Assembly (NCBI GenBank): GCA_012295275.1
Contig: CM022672.1
Coordinates: 14,191,995-14,255,994 of the forward strand
Direction of reading: 5' to 3'
Source: Chrysomallon squamiferum
Taxonomy: Eukaryota; Mollusca; Gastropoda; Neomphalida; Peltospiridae
Length of the DNA: 64,000 bases
Shown here: positions 1-12,181 of the stretch, piece by piece
Layout of the letters: each line of letters starts with the position of its first letter
How positions within the stretch are numbered: position 1 is the stretch's first letter
The notes under the pieces: generated by a model
Seen by the model: the letters and a program-made list of their open reading frames with translations, nothing else
The model's database searches: none
What the model was told of the DNA's origin: nothing
Translations under genes and position numbers: made by a program

Positions 1-158
1 TGTTTATTTAAACAATTTTTAAAAATTTGAAATAAAAAATAATAATAACCTTTGCTCCTTTAACTACTTGTGCACACAAATCCATCCCTTGTTTGCACAG
101 GTTTTACTCAATATTTTCCAAAGATTTGTTTTTGTTTTATTTTGTTTTGTTTTACTGC

Positions 159-220
159 TAATGCAGATCTATCTATCTATCTATAGATAGATAGATAGAT
201 AGATAGATAGATCTGCATTA
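159..220. repeat. GATA/TATC perfect palindrome
   Basis: A run of CTAT repeats turns into GATA repeats at about 184. Both ends carry the same unique arm, TAATGCAGAT on the left and ATCTGCATTA on the right. The block is therefore an inverted repeat that could fold into a long hairpin, not only a microsatellite. Confidence 0.85.
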
Positions 221-783
221 TATATAGATATAGATACGGATATACCACTGCCTGCGTGTAAGGCAAATTTGAATGAGGGGAGGAAAAAAAGCACGCTTTT
301 TATATATCAGAAAGCAGAGTGATTTTTTTTTTTTTTTTTTTTTTTGTACTGGGTTCAGTTAAGCTAGATTAAAGAAAGGGCAGCCGCTTGTCAAATATAC
401 TAATTATATTTAATTAGGTCAGAATAAAGAAAACGGCTTCGTTATACAGGAGTGGTCCTGAGTCCGGTGTGGTTATGGAGAATAGATTTAGGAAGATTGT
501 AATAAGATTTTATATTAGGAATGACTTCAAGACACCAGCACATAGAATTCCCCAGTAAAAATGTGTTCCACGGTACATGTATATTGCTAAGATTTCAAAT
601 GCATCTTTACTATGGAAATTATGATAGATATTTCAACGTGAGTAGGCAACAGTGCTCACCATTAGCCAGAAAAATGGAGTTGGCGGTTGTTGTTTTTTTA
701 ATTCTTATATATATATATATATTGTTGTTGTTTTGTTTGTTTGTTTCTGTTGTTGTGTTTGTTGTTTTGTATTTTTTGTTGGG

Positions 784-1237
784 TTTTTAATTAAAATTAA
801 TATTGTTACATTCCCTCCCCACAGATTCATGTTAAGCAAAATTGAAAATCCAATCAGGTTTCAGAGAAATAATAGTTGAAGCTACTCCTGTTGCAGTGAC
901 TCCTGCCATAAGGAAGCTAGTTATGTTTTAATCAGATTTGTTTATAAAATAAAATAAGATAAAACGAAAACATGTACTTCCCAAAAATAGGTCGGCGCCA
1001 CTCACTAGACTTTTTAATTAAAATTAATATTGTTACATTCCCTCCCCACAGATTCATGTTAAGCAAAAGTGAAAATCCAATCAGGTTTCAGAGAAATAAT
1101 AGTTGAAGCTACTCCTGTTGCAGTGACTCCTGCCATAAGGAAGCTAGTTATGTTTTAATCAGATTTGTTTATAAAATAAAATAAGATAAAACGAAAACAT
1201 GTACTTCCCAAAAATAGGTCGGCGCCACTCACTAGAC
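784..1237. repeat. 227-bp tandem duplication
   Basis: Two adjacent copies, 784-1010 and 1011-1237, both start TTTTTAATTA and end CTCACTAGAC. The only difference I found is one base (AAAATTG versus AAAAGTG near 840/1067), so the duplication is recent. No coding content is recognised. Confidence 0.9.
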
Positions 1238-2034
1238 TTATTTCGGTCAGAAAACACGTTTTCTTTTTATCGCGATAGTGTGTGTCTTGGTTAACGTTGG
1301 TAAAATTGTATGATTTGATGTGTATGTTTTATGTAACATTATATGATCACTTTATATATAGTGATCATAAATATATATATATAATCGAAGTAAAATACTG
1401 AGAAAAACCTCTGCTAATAAACGCAAGGGCTTGACCCGAACAGCAAGATTACCACACACTCGCATACACATATAGATGTTTACCCCAAATCGTTAATCTT
1501 TGTCAACTCCTCCGGTATATTTTGTTTTTGTAATCCTTGTATTACAAAGCATATGTGTCGTTTTAAATGCTGAGTTTTCTTTAAGAGGCTTCCAACGCCG
1601 GACAAACGCGTCATTTGTTCTAGGTCAGGACAAAATCATTATCAGTTATGTTCTTTTTATTTTCCTCCCAGACTGTTTGAGATCGATCATTTTGCTGTCA
1701 GTTCAGTACTATCTTATGCCACCCTATATTTTGTATGTATCTCTCAGTCTGTCTGTGTACATGTATACTGCATTAGTTATAAATAGTGGCAAGATAATTA
1801 GGATCACTAGATGAATTTCATTATTTCAACAACAACAAAAAAAAAAAAAATAATAATAATTAATAAAACAATAAATAAGTTATTATAATAATAATAATAA
1901 TAATAAAAACATTTTTTATTTTATAATAATAATAACTATTTTGTTTTAATGTTTGGTTTTTGTAGGCGAAAACTTAATCAATACGTATGAATCTACTATA
2001 CTTGAGAGTTTTGTATTATTTGGAAGTGCAAGAC

Positions 2035-2062
<28 letters not shown>

Positions 2063-2065
<3 letters not shown>

Positions 2066-2200
2066 CGATCACTGTCTTAAGATAACAGCCTTATCCAACG
2101 ATCACTGTCTTAAGATAACAGCTTTATCCTATTCTAATGGCGAATGCAGGACATTTTGCTTTGCAGGATAAAGCTGTTACCTTAAAACAGTAACCAGTTG
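2063..2200. repeat. 33-bp direct repeat with inverted third copy
   Basis: Two copies of a 33-mer beginning CAACGATCACTGTCTTAAG lie head to tail at 2063-2095 and 2096-2128. A diverged copy in reverse orientation lies at 2167-2200. They could form a stem with a loop of about 38 bases. The block directly follows an A run. It may be the remains of a foldback element; no transposase is nearby. Confidence 0.75.
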
Positions 2201-2444
2201 TTCCCTTTTTGTCTCTGACACACCACACGCTACGAATACAATCAATATGTTTTTATTATTATTTGCAATTTTATTGTGCTTTAATTAAATGCAGATGACA
2301 AATTCAAATTACTGAGGTTATTTAATTTATGTAGAGACCCGCCTAGGACTTCATGATTTATTAGAAATATTATTTTTTTTTTTTTTTTTTTTTTTTTAAA
2401 GAAATAAAAATGGAATTAAACAAGAAGACAAAAAAATAATTATG

Positions 2445-3947
2445 TTATGATGTTCGAGGAATCGCGATCATTTTGAAAGGCTTAGGCTCGGCCGTGAATC
2501 CTGATGTTGGTTCTAGAGAGGGCAGCGGCTCGCCCTCTGGTACAACAAACTGGAAAGACTGGATTAAAGCTGTTATGAACAAGAACAGCTCGCAATGCGC
2601 GAGATGTTCGCCGAGGCAGGATCGAGGCCCCACGAAGAAAGGAATCAATTCTTCACGTTTGATCAGTCTCCCTTTCATGTCTAGAAACCTCTCCGGTCGA
2701 AATTCGTCAGGACTGTCCCAGATTTTAGGGTCCATCAGCACTGAGCTGATGTTCGGAAGAATGGTAACACCTTTTGGGATAATAAATTGACGGAATTTTT
2801 CTTCTGTGTCAACACTGCGCCATATGTTTATAGGTACTATATTTCCGCGGCGCTGTGTCTCCATGATGGTTGCCTGCATGTAAGGCAAATTAGTACGATC
2901 GGATACATACGGCAAACGCGAAAATCCAATCACACTGTAAACTTCGGAAAAGCATTTTTCTTGAACGTCGGGATTTCGCAGAAAGAAAATCAGAGCCCAA
3001 CGAATTGTTGACGCTACAGTTTCGGTGGCGGCCGCTATCAGGTCGCCCATGCAGCTGATTAGGTTTCTCTCATTAAATATTGCTACATGTTTGTTTTCTA
3101 CCCGACACATTTTTATTTGTTCCAGATAAGCATCGACGTAATCACTGATGTTGTCTTCTTCGTGCAACGTCTTATGCTGGTTAACAATATCCTGAAGAAT
3201 ATGTTTTTCCATTGTTTCGATATTTTTGGCGAATTTTCGCACTCCATACAAATTCCATGGCATGATTCGCAGTAAAGGTATAAAATCAGCCGCGGTGGTG
3301 GCTCCAGTCAGTTTGAAATTTTCATCCATACGTCTCATGTATTCTTTGAGGGCGGGATCGTTGTAGGAGTATCTTTTGCCAGTTACAATGTCGAAAATGA
3401 TGTTTGTTACTGACCACTGTATGATTTCAGTGCAGTCGAACACTGAGTCACCTCTGCTTCTCAAATTCTCAATAAACAGTTCAATTTCGATTTTTATTTT
3501 ATCTTCCATCAACGATCGTCCCATCCCGAGTTCTTTGAAAACTGTGGATGTATACTTTCTCTGTAGCTTCCACATCTGTCCAGACGCGCTCATTATTCCG
3601 CTATGTTGTCTCAATTCACTCATAACGTAATGGAAGGGTCTTTCAACAAACGAAGAGCCTTGTTTAACGAACATTTCTTTTATAGCGGCATAACCGCAAA
3701 CAACAATGACAAGTTTACTGCCTATATAAATACTGAACACATCTCCATATCGCCCTCGCATCGATTCAAATGCTTTCAATGGGTTGTTTCCAAGAGACAG
3801 TATATTTCCAATTATCGGTAATATCAACTGTGGTCCAGGTGGAATACCGTTTGGACGAGACAACCAGTAGAAGGCACCAGTAAATACCACAACCAAGACC
3901 AAAACAATATCAAGGTGATTCAAAAGAAGTTCTGTCAAGAATGACAT
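2445..3947 (-). CDS. Cytochrome P450, CYP2 clan, intronless
   Basis: This is a complete 500-residue P450 read from one uninterrupted exon. The N-terminus has a membrane anchor (about residues 12-30) followed by the proline hinge PPGP (36-39), typical of microsomal P450s. The I-helix oxygen-binding segment is AATET (306-310). The K-helix ExxR is ETQR (363-366), the PERF motif is at 418-421, and the heme-binding loop FFVGPRSCLG carries the thiolate cysteine at residue 444. Length and motif spacing fit a functional heme monooxygenase of the endoplasmic reticulum. The ETQRRGNIVP context and the AAATET helix point to the CYP2 clan (CYP2/CYP1/CYP17-like), but the subfamily and substrate cannot be named. 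Animal CYP2-clan genes are usually multi-exonic, so the single exon suggests an old retrocopy or an intron-poor lineage expansion. No disabling change is seen. Confidence 0.95.
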   Translation of the reverse strand: MSFLTELLLNHLDIVLVLVVVFTGAFYWLSRPNGIPPGPQLILPIIGNILSLGNNPLKAFESMRGRYGDVFSIYIGSKLVIVVCGYAAIKEMFVKQGSSFVERPFHYVMSELRQHSGIMSASGQMWKLQRKYTSTVFKELGMGRSLMEDKIKIEIELFIENLRSRGDSVFDCTEIIQWSVTNIIFDIVTGKRYSYNDPALKEYMRRMDENFKLTGATTAADFIPLLRIMPWNLYGVRKFAKNIETMEKHILQDIVNQHKTLHEEDNISDYVDAYLEQIKMCRVENKHVAIFNERNLISCMGDLIAAATETVASTIRWALIFFLRNPDVQEKCFSEVYSVIGFSRLPYVSDRTNLPYMQATIMETQRRGNIVPINIWRSVDTEEKFRQFIIPKGVTILPNISSVLMDPKIWDSPDEFRPERFLDMKGRLIKREELIPFFVGPRSCLGEHLAHCELFLFITALIQSFQFVVPEGEPLPSLEPTSGFTAEPKPFKMIAIPRTS

Positions 3948-5859
3948 TTTCTAAATTAACACTGTTAATACTAATGTAGTAATACTATTTTTAGTTTGTT
4001 CTCTTATAAAGTAACAGCGGTTTATACTGACGTAAATAGAACGTCATCAAAAGTTACGGTTGTCCTGTCTTAACTACCTATGAAGTACTTTTGGTATTCA
4101 TATATGTCAAACATAATCATGTTCATTTCTACTTGTTCCATGCGACTCAGAAAATCCGCAAAAACTGGCCACATTAAAATAAACTAGTGGTGTAATAGTA
4201 AACACAATAACAATATCAGCACATAATTAAAATGAATATGGTGTTCAATTATTTTATCCCAAAATAACGACAGAAGAAAAAATAGATCAAGTATACTCGG
4301 GTACCATTATTTGGAAGAAATAAAGAAATTATATTTGGGTTGCAATTTTTGCTATATCTACATCATGTCCATTCCAATATCTTAACAAATAAATGCTGTT
4401 AAAACATTAAAAAAAAAGTTTATCAAAGTACACCATAGCACTGGTTTCCGTTCAAGGGAGGTTACCGCGATATCGCGGAAAATACTTTTCTAGAGATAGC
4501 GCGTTCTAAATATAGCATCAGTGTGACCGTGTATAGCATCGTTTTGATTATCAACAACCAGACGAGTTGTATGCGTGTATGATAAGTACTAAGACTATTT
4601 ATAAGAGTGGGGGCGTCAATGAAATTATACTCACTGTTACGTTATCACCAAACAGTAAAGCTATGAATACTTACCCAAAAGTTTTACATTTCTTCAAAAT
4701 CATTCATCGGCAAAACAACGAGTTGTCTGTCATCATATTTCTATTAATAAACATGTAAATGCTGCGATATCGTGAGCAAGGAGTAATATAATCGACAGTT
4801 CAGTGTCAAACAATTCAAAAGTTACGATACCGAAAACATGCCTAAAATCTACAGTAACAGACATACGCGCATAAAAAATAAAAAGCCCAAACTGTTTCAC
4901 AGCGTAATTTTCAGCTCATCAATTGAATATACCATGTAATGATGGGAATGTCTTGTATGCATAGACGTGTAATTTATGATGACCGGAAGAAACTGGATTT
5001 GTATTATTTCTTTTTAATACTCAGAACATCCATTTGTTTTCTCAGCACTGTATTTCCTATTTTGAACATCATTACTGCTGGTTTTAAAGCGAATCTTACA
5101 CTGTTTTCAACAAAACGTATGAATATATAAGCAACAAATATAAATAAAATAAAGTAATTTTATTAATCATATTCTAAAATTAACATTTTGCAAGTCAGCA
5201 CCAAGATTAAAAACTAATAAAGTCCAAACAGGATCTATCAGACTGCCTTTGGATTACAACACTGTTCAGTATGCCACATTCTACTATGACATGTAAAACT
5301 GCTGCCAAAATGAGTAATTCATCATCTGTGGTTTTAATGAACAAGTCATGTGATATGAGATATTATTAATTCATTTGTAAACTGCTGTATTAATGAACAT
5401 ATCTCGATGTCAGAAGGAATAAATCAATTGTATAGTAACTAGTTTTAACAGCCATATCATGTATACGAATGAATAACTGATTTGTACTGTAATTACTGTT
5501 TTAATGTAAATGTTGTGATATTAGAATGAATAACTCATCTTAACAGTAACTAATGTTTTCATGAATACATGATATATCATGTGAAATCATTTGAATAGTA
5601 CCATTTCAATGATAACATAATATGTCAAATGCTACCAAAATGAAAAACTCGTTTGTAGAGTAACTGCTGCTTTAATTAATATTTTCGATTGTTTCTAACC
5701 ATACAAAAAAATACATTGTTCTCTTTCAGTCATCTGTCATTCATCTTCATTTTATCTTTGTGCACAATCACATAAACATGATGCCACATGTCATAATCTC
5801 TGTATTGTAATTTGTCATCAAACGCTTGTTAAAACTGCATTCTCTATCCAAAACGAGTT
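3948..5859. other. P450 upstream and THOC3 3' UTR region
   Basis: No convincing ORF is present. The left part is P450 5' flank. The right part, up to 5859, should be 3' UTR of THOC3; one minus-strand AATAAA candidate is at 5159-5164. Between about 5230 and 5640 the text repeats loosely (themes such as GTAACTA, ATGAATAAC and ATGTGATAT), suggesting very degenerate tandem repeats. Confidence 0.45.
4006..4013 (-). promoter_or_regulatory. Possible TATA box of the P450
   Basis: Minus-strand TTTATAAG lies about 60 bases upstream of the P450 ATG at 3947, a plausible distance if the 5' UTR is short. There is no other support, and AT-rich sequence gives many chance matches. Confidence 0.3.
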
Positions 5860-8583
5860 TCATGTGTCTGAAGGAAATCCATACACTTTGACAACTCCTG
5901 AGTCCCTGTCACGATCAAGTTTGTCATCACAGGCATAGGCCAACAGGTGGCGCTTTGGATGCCAGGCACATGTGAAAGATGATTCGTTGAGGATTTCAGT
6001 TATTTTATCACCTGAATGAAAAAAAAAAATTGTACGAAATATTAAACAGGTAACCGGTTTTAAACTACAGCATGCAATTTATAATTTAATTAAATATTTA
6101 GAAGGAAAAACAGTTTTAAAACCAAAAATAATCTTGCGATGTGTCTGTTATTAAAATCACTAACAAACAGCCTAATAAATTAATCATGTACTTTAATGAT
6201 GTTTTACTAAGTTATGACTTTGCTAGACTTTGCTAGCAAAAATAAAACAGAAATTTCTTAATTGTGATATAAAATATTAATATTCCCAAATTTCTTTATG
6301 CATCAAATTGTCAACAATGGACTAAATTCTGTGCTACTACATTTAATTTGTCTACAAAATAATAACAACAAAAACAGCTATAATATTTTTTATCAGGATT
6401 AGTGGTTAATACAAGAAGATAGAAGATGCATGAATTAATTTTTATTACCTGTTTCAACCTCTGATATATCTATGAATGTATCCTCTGATGCAGATGCCAA
6501 CATTTTGCCATCGTAACTAAAACTGAGAGCTCTGACAGGCCAGTCAAGTCTGGAATTAAAAAAAAATATTATTGATAAGCTTTCTGTTTCAATCACATTA
6601 AATTTAAATTCCTTGATCGATTATCCTGTACACCAAAAAATGTCCACATATGCAAATTAAACTAACTTTATATATATTTTTCTGTCAATAGTTGTAACAG
6701 CATTTTAAAGGTATTTCATGTATAAATATTGTTTTTTCCCCCAGTAAACTGGCATAACAGTTCAGATGTATTTCACATAAAACTAACTTTATTTCAGTAA
6801 AACAGGTGTGGCATTACCTGGCAAATGTTCTCACACAGACAAGTTCTGTTGAGTCCCACAGTGAGACTAAAGCATCGGCACTTCCAGTAGCAAAGTACTT
6901 CCCTGTAGGATCAAACTTAATACAGATGCATGCAGCAGGATGTGCATTCAACACCAGTTGCGGTTTCAGTTCTGGATAGCTAGAAAATAATTATTAAGTT
7001 ATCTTATATTTTTTGAATTATGTCACTCTCGTAGCTGACAGAAATTACACTGGGTTGTCAGATAACTTCATTCATTTTTTTTTTTTTTTAAATTCAAGTA
7101 ACACTGGAAAAAATTAACATATGTGTCTGACATTACTATGTTTCCAATTCTGGACAGATAGAAAAACAGTGTTTAAACTATCTTAATTAACATTCAGTAA
7201 ATGCCACTAGTGCTATAAATTTATGCCAGAGTTTACAGATACATGCCACATGATATCAATACGTTAATAAAATTATAAATAAAATCAATTTTGATTAGCC
7301 CTTATCTCATACTTTAAAATTCTATTATGTTTTGGGGGTGGTTTCTAGGAGAGAGTATATTCTTTTTAAATTATATTTGAAATATGATTTATTATATAAT
7401 TATGCAAAAATGTATGTAAATTTGCATATAGTACTTCTCTTTGGATGGAAGCAATTTAATATTAACTAGATTCATGCCAGAGATATTTTCACATATTCAA
7501 AACTATAAATTCTTTTTGATTTGTGTGGACTTTTTATCTTTTAACCAAATGAAATGAAAACTGAGGATTAAGACTTACTCCTTTTGTTTTTTAAATTTAC
7601 ATACCTGAGAATGTGAATGCTTCCTTGGCCACTTGTTAGAAAAAACAGATCTCCTTCATTGTTCCACGAGATTTCATTTACTTCTGATCTGAATTGTTCT
7701 TCCACTTTTGAACGATGTGTTCTGGCATCAATAAATGTCACCAGATCCACCTTATTGCCAACTGCTATGGTGCTGCCATCTGGTGACCAACATATATTGA
7801 TGTTTTCACCTGTTTGAAAAAACATATTACATAATATTAACGAATTACAAAAGAACAGGAAACACTGATAAAAGTGTTCTGTCTTTATAAACTATATAAT
7901 TGTTTTATTTTATATATATATATATATATATATGTTATCAATACTGGATGTATGTAGAAACGAACCTTTTGTGTTTATGGTAGCTGCTGATTTGTTCAGT
8001 CGAGTGTCCCAGATTCTGACTGTTTTGTCACCACTAGCAGTTACTAACTGATCTGGGTTTTTTGGATGCCAGCATAACTGATCTACTGTGTCCCCATGAC
8101 CTCTGAACATATGATCTCTATTCTGCATGAAAAACAATATATAAAATAAGAAATAAGAAAGAAATAAAGGAAATAATTAACAAAACATTATAGTATAAAT
8201 AATATTAGTTTTATTACCCATTATTATGATTATAATTTCTCTTTAGTAGATTTTGTTTTTTAATATATCAAGGAATAAAGTTATTAATTAATTAAACACA
8301 ATCTTATATATATATACATGTATTAATTCATTCACTCATTATTAATTTTATAAATTAGTTTTAATTTAAAGTTTAACTTTAAGTAAATTAATTATATTAA
8401 ATGTACCAAACGGTCGCGTTCCAATGTGAAAATGCAAACACATTTGTCAAAAGAACCAGAAGCCAATTTTCGTCCATCACAACTCCAGGCAACAGAATGA
8501 ACTTTTGCTGTGTGTGCCTGATTGTCTCGTATTCTGTTATTACTTAGAAAATATTTTCGCATTTGTTCCATGTAAGACGCCAT
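5860..8583 (-). CDS. THOC3: THO complex subunit 3 (WD40)
   Basis: Six coding exons, minus strand: 8583-8407, 8122-7966, 7809-7605, 6979-6818, 6549-6449, 6011-5860. They total 954 bases and encode 317 residues. Every junction is GT-AG and keeps phase (0, 1, 2, 2, 1). The protein is a WD40 propeller: [20 protein letters not shown] and [15 protein letters not shown] with [11 protein letters not shown], then [37 protein letters not shown], and [20 protein letters not shown]. These match metazoan THOC3 nearly block by block; human THOC3 is somewhat longer at the N-terminus. THOC3 is part of the THO/TREX complex, which couples transcription and splicing to nuclear mRNA export. An in-frame TAA lies four codons upstream of the chosen ATG, which fixes the start. 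Intron 3 holds a decayed copy of the exon 4 acceptor. Confidence 0.95.
6965..7250 (-). repeat. Decayed duplicate of THOC3 exon 4 acceptor
   Basis: Plus-strand sequence across the start of exon 4 (GTTTCAGTTCTGGATAGCTA, from 6963) recurs about 178 bases away as GTTTCCAATTCTGGACAGAT (from 7140). Similarity continues for roughly 100 bases, through TTATCTTA/CTATCTTA and GTCAGATA/TACAGATA. In the copy the intron-terminal AG has become AT, so the acceptor is dead. Confidence 0.65.
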
Positions 8584-9049
8584 TCTTGCTTGTTATTTAT
8601 TTATTTCCGCCTTAACCGGATGAAGCACCAATCAAATTATCTTATTTCATACTCTTACCTGCAGTGTGTTTTGTTTAGAGATATTATATTGCATTAGGCA
8701 AATGCAAATCAATTAACGTTTTCTTTTTTTATAAAGCCTTTAGCCAACGGTTACAATAAAAGTAAATTATCAGAGCCCAGGACAAATTAAGCCTTAGCTG
8801 GGTTATTTCTAATTCGAGTTACTGCTCGTAACTTCTTTATGGTGTTTTACTGGAAAGAGTATCTAATGAATTCCATCCGACAAAAGTAGTGGTTTTTGTT
8901 ATTATTAGTATATTATTAGCGATATTAAAAAAAACAATCATTAATATCAAAATGTGTTTATTTGCAGGGATATATTAAACGTATATAAAGCAATGTTTTT
9001 TATGTTTACTTTATTATAGGTAAAATAATATGCTGGTAAACTAATATGT

Positions 9050-9088
<39 letters not shown>

Positions 9089-9301
9089 TAAATGAAATGA
9101 CATGGTGATATTAAAGAAAAATAAATAAATAAATTTATAAATAATCAGAAACGAGAGACAAAGCACGTAGACAGAGAGAGACGAGAGACACTGAGAGAGA
9201 TCAAGTATTAGTTAAAAGCATATGGTCGTTCGTGATATGCATAATTTAAAACGTTGTTTACAAGCCAAACTGTATAAAGTTCAGTTTACATTTTCTTTTA
9301 A

Positions 9302-9372
9302 TTAAATTTTACTTAAATGTAAGAACAAATCTCTAGTGTAGAGATTCGTTCTTATATTTAAGTAAAATTTAA
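9302..9372. repeat. 33-bp-arm hairpin
   Basis: The arms 9302-9334 and 9340-9372 are reverse complements with about two mismatches and a five-base loop (AGTGT). The flanks are AT-rich. It resembles a small foldback or MITE relic, or an RNA-level hairpin if transcribed. Confidence 0.8.
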
Positions 9373-9450
9373 CAATATCATTAATATAAAACAACAACAT
9401 TAATATAAAACAACAACATTAATATAAAAAATAACAAGAACAGTAACAAA

Positions 9451-9800
9451 AACAAAACAGTAATAACAACAAACAAGAACACAAACAGGTAACAATAACA
9501 GTAACAATAATAATGATAATACGAGTAATAATGATAATGACAATAACAACAGCAACAATAATAAAAATAACAATAACAACAGCAGCAACAAAACAGCAAC
9601 CATAAATATAATTATTTACAGTAATAAACAAAACAGTAATAACAACAAACAAGAACACTAACAGGTAACAATATCAGTAACAATAATAATAATACTACGA
9701 GTAATAATAATAATGACAATAACAACAGTAACAATAACAAAAATAACAATAACAACAACAGCAACAAAACAGCAACCATAAATATAATTATAATATTATT
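9451..9800. repeat. 176-bp duplication of an AAC/AAT-rich block
   Basis: The block starting AACAAAACAGTAATAACAAC at 9451 recurs at 9627. The shared distinctive words are CAAGAACAC, ACAGGTAACAAT, ACGAGTAATAAT and ACAGCAACCATAAATATAAT. The copies differ by scattered substitutions. It is low-complexity DNA; the long leucine- and tyrosine-rich reverse-strand ORFs across it are artefacts of the triplet periodicity. Confidence 0.75.
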
Positions 9801-12086
9801 AATAATAATAACAACAACAACAATAGAAACAAAATAACAACTATAAATAAAAAAGTAATATTAATAATATTATTATTATTAATAATAAAATAACATATGC
9901 TGTGTAATAAATCTAATACAGCTGCAGCCATGCAGAAGCACTCAACCTGGATTAACACGGTGAATCGGTCTACCGAGCTTCAATCACAAGGTCAGAAACT
10001 ATTGTAATATGACTTACAATTACTTTTCAAACGAATAAACACGACCGTACAAATACAATAGGACATAATTGTTATTGTTATATTCCAGCTGCCTGCTAAA
10101 TACCTGTTAATTTTTTTTTTGTTTCAACTTCTCCACAGGCAGCTAGCGCGCACATGAGTTTGCGACCGAGGGTCGTCGAATGTTTAAAAAAGAAAAGAAA
10201 GTATATAGTGATATATGTTACACACACGTTTTGTAAACAAAATCAATTATCAATGAAATTTGAAACTGGAAATAACGTCACACACGGGATTATAAGAGTA
10301 AATTGCGATTTCTGTTGCCTTTCATTTGCTCGTCACTGAACACAATGAACGTCATTCGCTATGCAAAAGTTTGGAAATGGAAAGCCAGACCGCCGTTCAA
10401 AGAGGCTGAAAGGAAAGAAAGACCCAGATTTTCAAAGAAAAAGTTTTCACTGCTTTCCACAGCGACGATTGAAGAGGTCAAAACTGAAGGTTTGTCTATT
10501 ATATATACACATATACATATATCATTCAGAATGGAGAAAAAAACATTCAGATGACAAAAGGATTGCTCGAATTACCAATAAAAGAGAAACTTACTCTCCC
10601 GCATTAGAACCCTGCCCAGGTCTGAATTAAGACTTTCTAGGGCTGTTATAGGAATCAAAGGTTTGGGGTGGGGAGGCCTCTTTCCTTCAGTGATTTTATG
10701 CGTGTATATCTTTATTCTATCATCTTGTTAAAATGTATGATCTGCCGTGTTGTATATTGTCTCTCACAAGCCTGAGCGAAATAAAGGTTCACTTCAAATC
10801 AAAACTTTTCGGTAAGTCTCATGCTGTGTATCACATTATCAAACTTTCCAAAAAAACCAACAAAACTATATCAAATATTAGACTATACATTTTCAAGATC
10901 GCTAAGAATAATAATAAAAAAAAAAATAATAATAATAAAAAAACTTACACAAACAAAAAAAAAAACCCAAAAAAACTCGGGGATGTAGCCAGTTTTTAAA
11001 GTCATGAGGCGTCATATATAAATCATAAAAGATAATGAAAACATGTTTTTGGGGTTGTTGTTTGTCGTTGGTTTTTTAATTTATTTTATTTAATTTTTTA
11101 ATTATTATTATTTATTAAGGGAAACAAAATGTTAATGTCGCTTTTGAACAATTCCACTATTTTTACAATCGAAAAAAACACCTTTAAACGTTCTGCCAGA
11201 ACTGTGACAATGACAATCGAATTTAAGTACTATAACCAAGTCGATTATACTCACTACTGCCAAAAATAAATCTTTGCCGTTTATTAGACGACTTTGTTTT
11301 AATTACATTTAATTATTTCGATCTGAGATTTGCAAACAGTAAATTATAAATAAATTGTTATTCCAGTAAATTAACTAGTAGTACTAGGAAGAGGAGGAGG
11401 AGCGGGCCTATAGCAGTAGCAGCGTTTTACTAAATATGTTGTTTGTTGTTGTTTTTTTTTTTTTTTTTTATATATAATTTTTTTTTTTTTTTTTTTTTTT
11501 GAAATTAGGCTGATAACAGAAATCTGGTAAAATTAATAAATAAAAAAATATTTTTTCCAAAAAACCCCCAATAAAATAAATAACAAATAATAATAATCTT
11601 AAGAAACGAGCAAAAATTAACTTTAGCCTTTTTCCGATTTGAAAGCGCGACTTTCTGTACGCAGTTTGTTGATTGGTCAAGGGTTTCTACGATTGATTGG
11701 ATACTTTTGTTTACGAGTCGATCTTTAATGGGGTGTCTTATGCATGTCCACTGTTCAATGAAATGAGTGGTTTTCTTTTCCTTAGAAAATTTATATCAGC
11801 TCGTCGTAAGTTATTATGCCTCAAAGAACATTTCTTTTACTATATATTAAATTTTGAGAATATTTTTGATTTATATATTGCTGTCATACTAAAGTCTAAG
11901 GCCATTAAATATATTTCCGATCGTAATTTATTTTCGATTGTCTAAAGTTCTAAACTAAATTAACAAAATTTGTAAGAAAGAACTAGCCCCAAATCTTTAT
12001 GCACACGAACTACAGAAGAAATAGAAAAACATTTCGAAAAATATACATTCTCTTATAAGATCCTTCAAAAGCATATCTTCAATGAT

Positions 12087-12123
12087 TGAACATTATTATT
12101 ATTATTATTTAATATTATTATTA

Positions 12124-12180
<57 letters not shown>
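12087..12180. repeat. (ATT)n microsatellite
   Basis: A nearly pure ATT triplet run with two interruptions, in intergenic DNA. Confidence 0.95.

Positions 12181-12181
<1 letters not shown>

Larger units (their letters stand above)
1..2440. other. Repeat-rich intergenic region before the P450
   Basis: No gene is recognised. It holds long T runs (about 321-345 and 2372-2397), an A run (2035-2060), the GATA palindrome, the 227-bp duplication, a small palindrome at 1342-1369 (TATGATCACT arms), AAT repeats near 1845-1930 and a 33-bp repeat with an inverted copy. The 2341-2440 end is probably P450 3' UTR; an AATAAA on the minus strand lies at 2357-2362. Confidence 0.6.

Noticed and set aside
9381-9658. 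Overlapping Leu/Tyr/Val-rich minus-strand ORFs
   Set aside because: They come from AAC/AAT triplet-rich low-complexity DNA. There is no start context, splice sites or domain.
10154-10630. Overlapping small plus-strand ORFs, including a basic peptide starting MNVIRYAKVWKWKARPP
   Set aside because: No family recognised, no clear acceptor and no partner exons; too short to support.
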